Source of the DNA: Novisyntrophococcus fermenticellae
Lineage (GTDB): Bacteria; Bacillota; Clostridia; Lachnospirales; Lachnospiraceae
Reading direction: 5' to 3'
NCBI RefSeq assembly: GCF_018866245.1
Contig: NZ_CP076458.1
Location: 2,046,001 to 2,110,000, forward strand
Length of the DNA: 64,000 nt
A model generated the notes under the pieces. It saw nothing but the letters and a program-made list of their open reading frames with translations, was not told the origin of the DNA and made no database searches. A program made the translations under genes and the position numbers. This document shows, piece after piece, positions 60,768-64,000 of this stretch; the stretch's first letter is position 1; every line of letters starts with the position of its first letter.

Positions 60768-62071
60768 AAAAATTCCTCCTGATTCCTTTCACCCTGAACA
60801 ATGGCCGTCAATTCTCCTATAAATGACAGGGAGCCAAAACAGACAATCGCCCCATCCTTTCCTGCTGCAAGCCTTGCGGCATCCACCGCTTCACCTATTG
60901 TGGCACAGGGCAAAACCCTTGTGTTATATTTACTTATGGTCCCGGCCAGTTTTTCCGGTGAAAGTGCCCTTGCATTACCCGGTGTTGCAATTGTAAAGAT
61001 CTGTTCCGCGAGAGGGGCCGTGATTCGGGCCACCGCATCATAATCTTTATCAGAAAACATGCCATTAATAAAAACCAGTCTTCTGCCGGCCAGATATTCC
61101 CCAATAGACATCCGCAGTTTTTCGGCCGCATCCGGATTATGTGCTCCATCCACAAAGATGTCAGGATTTTCAGAAATCCTGGTAAACCTCCCATCCCATC
61201 TGGTTGCAGCCATTCCATCTACAATCTGCGAATTTGTCAGCTTCAGTCCATGGCGGATCATCATCTGCAGTGCTTCATAAGCAGTAACTGCATTCTCAAT
61301 CTGAGGCTCTCCAGCCAGTAAAATACTGATCTCCTGTCCATCATATCGGAAACTCTGCCCTTCCAGCGTACGCTTTGTTAACCTTGCTTCAGAAAGATTC
61401 GCCTCTTTCAGCTCATACCCATTCCGATCACAGTAGTTGTGAAGAGCGGCTCCTGCTTCAGGCTTTTGCGGAGCTGACACAACAGGTACCCCCGGCCCGA
61501 TGATCCCCGCTTTCTGTAAAGTTATCTTCTCCAGAGTATCTCCCAGATATTCCATATGATCCATACTGATTGAAGTCAGCACAGCCAGCTTCTTGTTCTC
61601 AATCGGAATCACATTCGTAGCATCATGCAAACCGCCAAGTCCACATTCCAGCACCACATAATCGCATCCTTGTTCCTTAAAATATAAGAAACCCAATACT
61701 GTTTCCAGCTCAAAAGGTGACGGTTTCCGTAAACCGGATCTCTCCATATGATCTGTGCACACCTTTAAACCCTCAGCAAGCCTGGTAAAATCTTCCCTGT
61801 TGATTGGCACTCCATTCACCTGTATCCGCTCCTGGTAGCTGTAAATAGTCGGAGATATATATCTGCCCACCCGGTATCCGGCCAGCGCCAGGACTGTGGA
61901 GATATGGGCAAGAACCGATCCCTTGCCGTTCGTTCCAGCAATATGTATAAATAACAATTTTTTTTCCGGATGCCCAACCTCATCTAACAACTTTCTGATT
62001 GCATCCAATCCTAATTCCCCTCCATATCGGGATCTTTCTTCAATAAAGGCTCTGGCTTCTTCGTAATTCAC
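60755..62071 (-). CDS. folC: Folylpolyglutamate synthase / dihydrofolate synthase
   Basis: A 438-residue Mur-ligase-like enzyme: P-loop GTNGKGSVLAHIS, ATP-binding loop LECGLGGLHDATNVI, MDHMEYLGDTLEKI, and the C-terminal DGAHNPDA. It adds glutamate to folates (and may also make dihydrofolate). It starts with GTG at 62071, preceded by GAGGACGG. First gene of folC-pheA-DUF815. Confidence 0.94.
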   Translation of the reverse strand: MNYEEARAFIEERSRYGGELGLDAIRKLLDEVGHPEKKLLFIHIAGTNGKGSVLAHISTVLALAGYRVGRYISPTIYSYQERIQVNGVPINREDFTRLAEGLKVCTDHMERSGLRKPSPFELETVLGFLYFKEQGCDYVVLECGLGGLHDATNVIPIENKKLAVLTSISMDHMEYLGDTLEKITLQKAGIIGPGVPVVSAPQKPEAGAALHNYCDRNGYELKEANLSEARLTKRTLEGQSFRYDGQEISILLAGEPQIENAVTAYEALQMMIRHGLKLTNSQIVDGMAATRWDGRFTRISENPDIFVDGAHNPDAAEKLRMSIGEYLAGRRLVFINGMFSDKDYDAVARITAPLAEQIFTIATPGNARALSPEKLAGTISKYNTRVLPCATIGEAVDAARLAAGKDGAIVCFGSLSFIGELTAIVQGERNQEEFLCRT

Positions 62072-62122
62072 TTTTCCGTCCTCGATATTCTTTTGTATTC
62101 TCTGGATAATTGTTAAGAAAAG

Positions 62123-62154
62123 AGCCAGCCCAGGTTTGATGGGTCTGGCTGGCT
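62123..62154 (-). terminator. Terminator after pyrI
   Basis: AGCCAGCC (62123-62130) and GGCTGGCT (62147-62154), an 8-bp perfect stem, followed on the minus strand by CTTTTCTT. It lies 19 bases after the pyrI stop and just before the folC leader. Confidence 0.82.
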
Positions 62155-62172
62155 ATATTCACAGGTTTAAAG

Positions 62173-62610
62173 CTATTTATTTCTGTTCCCGCTATACTTC
62201 TCTTCGCAGTACTTGCATCGGTAAACTTCTTTTTCCGGATCAGAAAGGATAAATACCTGCTCCAGTTCCTGCTCAATGGAGGTAATGCAGCGCGGATTTT
62301 TGCATTTTATTACATTCACGATTTGCCTGGGCAGACACAGTTTCTTTTTATCGATAATTTTACAGTCTTCAATAATGTTGACTGTAATATTGTGGTCAAT
62401 GAAACCCAGTATATCTAGATCTAACATATCCACCGGGCACTCTACCTTAATAATATCTTTCTTTCCAAGTTTATTGCTGCGGGCATTTTTAATAATTGCC
62501 ACCGTGCAGTCCAGCTTGTCCAGTTTCAAATCATGATAAATCGTCATCGCCTTTCCGGCTTTGATATGGTCTAATACAAATCCTTCTGCTATCTGTCCGA
62601 CATTTAACAT
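62173..62610 (-). CDS. pyrI: Aspartate carbamoyltransferase regulatory subunit
   Basis: A 145-residue regulatory chain: N-terminal allosteric domain ([35 protein letters not shown]) and a C-terminal zinc domain with four cysteines (CKNPRC and CKYC). It binds nucleotide effectors and joins two catalytic trimers. It overlaps pyrB by 7 bases. Confidence 0.96.
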   Translation of the reverse strand: MLNVGQIAEGFVLDHIKAGKAMTIYHDLKLDKLDCTVAIIKNARSNKLGKKDIIKVECPVDMLDLDILGFIDHNITVNIIEDCKIIDKKKLCLPRQIVNVIKCKNPRCITSIEQELEQVFILSDPEKEVYRCKYCEEKYSGNRNK

Positions 62611-63524
62611 ACTTCCACCTCCAAAAGTGTGAGAATCAGTGCCATACGGGCATATACTCCATACTGCACCTGTTTGAAATAGGCGGCTCTCGGATCACTG
62701 TCTACCTCTACCGAAATCTCATTGACACGAGGCAGGGGATGGAGAACGTACATCTCCTCCTTCGCCAGATCCATCTTGGCTTTATCCAATACATAGAAGT
62801 CTTTCATGCGCACATAGTCTTCCTCGTTAAAGAAACGTTCTTTCTGAACACGGGTCATATAGAGAATATCCAGTTCCGGAAGCGCATCCTCGAGGCGGAT
62901 AACTTCTTTAAATTGCACATGGTTCGCCTTCAGTACATCCTCTCGTATATAATCCGGAATCTGAAGCTCCTCGGGGGAAATGAGAACAAATTTGACATCT
63001 GTATAACGAACCAGTGCGCTGATCAGGGAATGAACCGTACGTCCGAATTTCAGATCACCGCAAAGGCCGATCGTCAATCCGTTCAGGCTTTTCTTTAAAG
63101 AACGAATTGTCAGCAGATCTGTAAGCGTCTGCGTGGGATGCTGATGCCCGCCGTCGCCTGCATTGATGACAGGTATCGATGATTTGGAGGCTGCTACCAT
63201 GGGTGCTCCTTCTTTTGGATGGCGCATTGCACAGATATCTGCAAAACAGCTGATCACGCAAATGGTGTCGGACACACTCTCTCCCTTAGCAGCTGAACTG
63301 GAGTCTGAGGATGCAAACCCGATCACAGAACCTCCAAGATTGAGCATAGCTGATTCAAAGCTGAGTCTTGTCCTGGTACTTGGTTCATAAAATAAGGTTG
63401 CAATCTTTTTTCCGTCACATGCATGGGCATATTTTTCGGGGTTATTTTCAATGTCATTGGCAAGGTCCATCAACCGATCCAGTTCTTCCACGGAAAAGTC
63501 CAAAGGGCTCATCAGATGTCGCAT
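62604..63524 (-). CDS. pyrB: Aspartate carbamoyltransferase catalytic subunit
   Basis: A 306-residue enzyme. Carbamoyl-phosphate binding STRTRLSFE, loop residues [21 protein letters not shown], and aspartate-binding HPLPRVNEI. It catalyses the committed step of pyrimidine synthesis. Promoter boxes are visible upstream; I see no PyrR-type attenuator in the short leader. Confidence 0.97.
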   Translation of the reverse strand: MRHLMSPLDFSVEELDRLMDLANDIENNPEKYAHACDGKKIATLFYEPSTRTRLSFESAMLNLGGSVIGFASSDSSSAAKGESVSDTICVISCFADICAMRHPKEGAPMVAASKSSIPVINAGDGGHQHPTQTLTDLLTIRSLKKSLNGLTIGLCGDLKFGRTVHSLISALVRYTDVKFVLISPEELQIPDYIREDVLKANHVQFKEVIRLEDALPELDILYMTRVQKERFFNEEDYVRMKDFYVLDKAKMDLAKEEMYVLHPLPRVNEISVEVDSDPRAAYFKQVQYGVYARMALILTLLEVEVC

Positions 63525-63566
63525 AAATTACCTCCTCGTATACTTTCTATTTTTACTCTGTGTTAC

Positions 63567-63595
63567 ATAATATAACAGAATGAGGCAGATATCAA
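63567..63595 (-). promoter_or_regulatory. Promoter of pyrBI
   Basis: On the minus strand TTGATA (63595-63590), 17-base spacer, TATTAT (63572-63567), about 35-40 bases upstream of the pyrB start, which is preceded by GAGGAGG. Confidence 0.82.
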
Positions 63596-63607
63596 GTTAA
63601 AAATTCA

Positions 63608-64000
63608 TTACAGACATTTACTCCAGCCGCAATTTTTACAAATCGTGCAGCCCCCCTCAAAGAGCAGGGACTCTCCGCACTCAGGGCATATGATTTTTTT
63701 TGAGACACTCTTTACTGCTTTAGGCTTAGGTGCTTTAGAAGTCACAGTCTTTGGTTTTTCTTCTTCTTTATGCTGATGCAGTTCTTCCTGAACCTCATGA
63801 TACATATCCAAAAGTGCATTCCCCACAGCCATCGGACAGCAGCTTCCTTTACTGGTATCCTTCCTGGTCGCACGGCGCACCGTATAAGAAGGACAGGAAC
63901 CCGTAGAATTTAATTGATCAATAATCGTGTAGATATCAATACCGCCTCTGGCGCTTATGGATATCATCCGTGACAGGCCAATCATAAAATTATTACATCC
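63608..64000 (-). CDS. B12-dependent (class II) ribonucleotide reductase, C-terminal part, cut by the window edge
   Basis: The 130 codons inside the window encode the end of an RNR: MISISARGGIDIYTIIDQL, the cysteine-containing STGSCPSY and GSCCPMAVGNALLDMY segment, a Lys/Pro-rich linker, and a terminal zinc-ribbon with CPECGESLLFEGGC and CKNCGWSKC. This C-terminal TSCPD and cysteine tail is characteristic of adenosylcobalamin-dependent reductases. The frame stays open through 64000. It reduces ribonucleotides to deoxyribonucleotides. Confidence 0.82.
   Translation of the reverse strand, partial: GCNNFMIGLSRMISISARGGIDIYTIIDQLNSTGSCPSYTVRRATRKDTSKGSCCPMAVGNALLDMYHEVQEELHQHKEEEKPKTVTSKAPKPKAVKSVSKKIICPECGESLLFEGGCTICKNCGWSKCL

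Noticed and set aside
62040..62276. 78-codon minus-strand frame between pyrI and folC
   Set aside because: Overlaps the pyrI end and the terminator; no ribosome site and basic, unstructured product.

Overview
The window looks like a Clostridia chromosome, most likely Lachnospiraceae: low-to-moderate GC core genes, Gram-positive ribosome binding sites, pyrBI, a bifunctional pheA, a CsoR-controlled copper operon and a CmpB-type membrane protein. I infer the family from protein content only; no rRNA is present. There are three zones.

Zone 1 (1 to about 36.3 kb, + strand, higher GC) is the right-hand part of a prophage of HK97-like siphovirus type. In order: replication genes (DUF2800 nuclease-like protein, DUF2815 protein, family A DNA polymerase, DUF4406 protein, primase/helicase, VRR-NUC nuclease, SNF2 helicase), a DUF1492 late regulator, HNH endonuclease and small terminase, then a ParB-methyltransferase gene plus five accessory genes, then large terminase, portal, ClpP-like protease, capsid, connectors, major tail protein, tail chaperone with a -1 frameshift, tape measure, distal tail, Tal, fibre proteins, holin and amidase. 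It ends with three serine-recombinase-type genes. The left end and repressor region lie outside the window.

Zone 2 (36.3 to 44.9 kb) is a junction and mobile-element zone. Two minus-strand genes (an alpha/alpha-toroid-like protein and a CopZ-like iron-sulfur protein) are followed by a four-copy 30/40-bp-spaced repeat resembling an orphan IS21-type end, then rlmD and a small membrane protein. Next is an IS1202/ISNCY-type insertion sequence flanked by a perfect 27-bp duplication. Its transposase is interrupted by a 3.2-kb serine-recombinase element. Joining the flanks at a shared AAAG restores the transposase frame exactly. Joining the element ends into a circle creates a complete gene of DUF5372 type whose Shine-Dalgarno and first four codons come from one end and whose body comes from the other. 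This is the most striking observation in the window.

Zone 3 (44.9 to 64 kb) is core genome: tRNA-Val, tRNA-Met and tRNA-Glu; a YdcF-like protein; DUF3006; a copper operon csoR-copA-copZ with pepT translationally coupled at its end; a PHP phosphoesterase behind a duplicated palindromic repeat; a five-gene two-component/ABC transporter operon; a CmpB-like membrane protein; a folC-pheA-DUF815 ATPase operon; pyrB-pyrI; and the 3' end of a B12-type ribonucleotide reductase running off the right edge. All calls come from reading the sequence and family knowledge; no database search was run.
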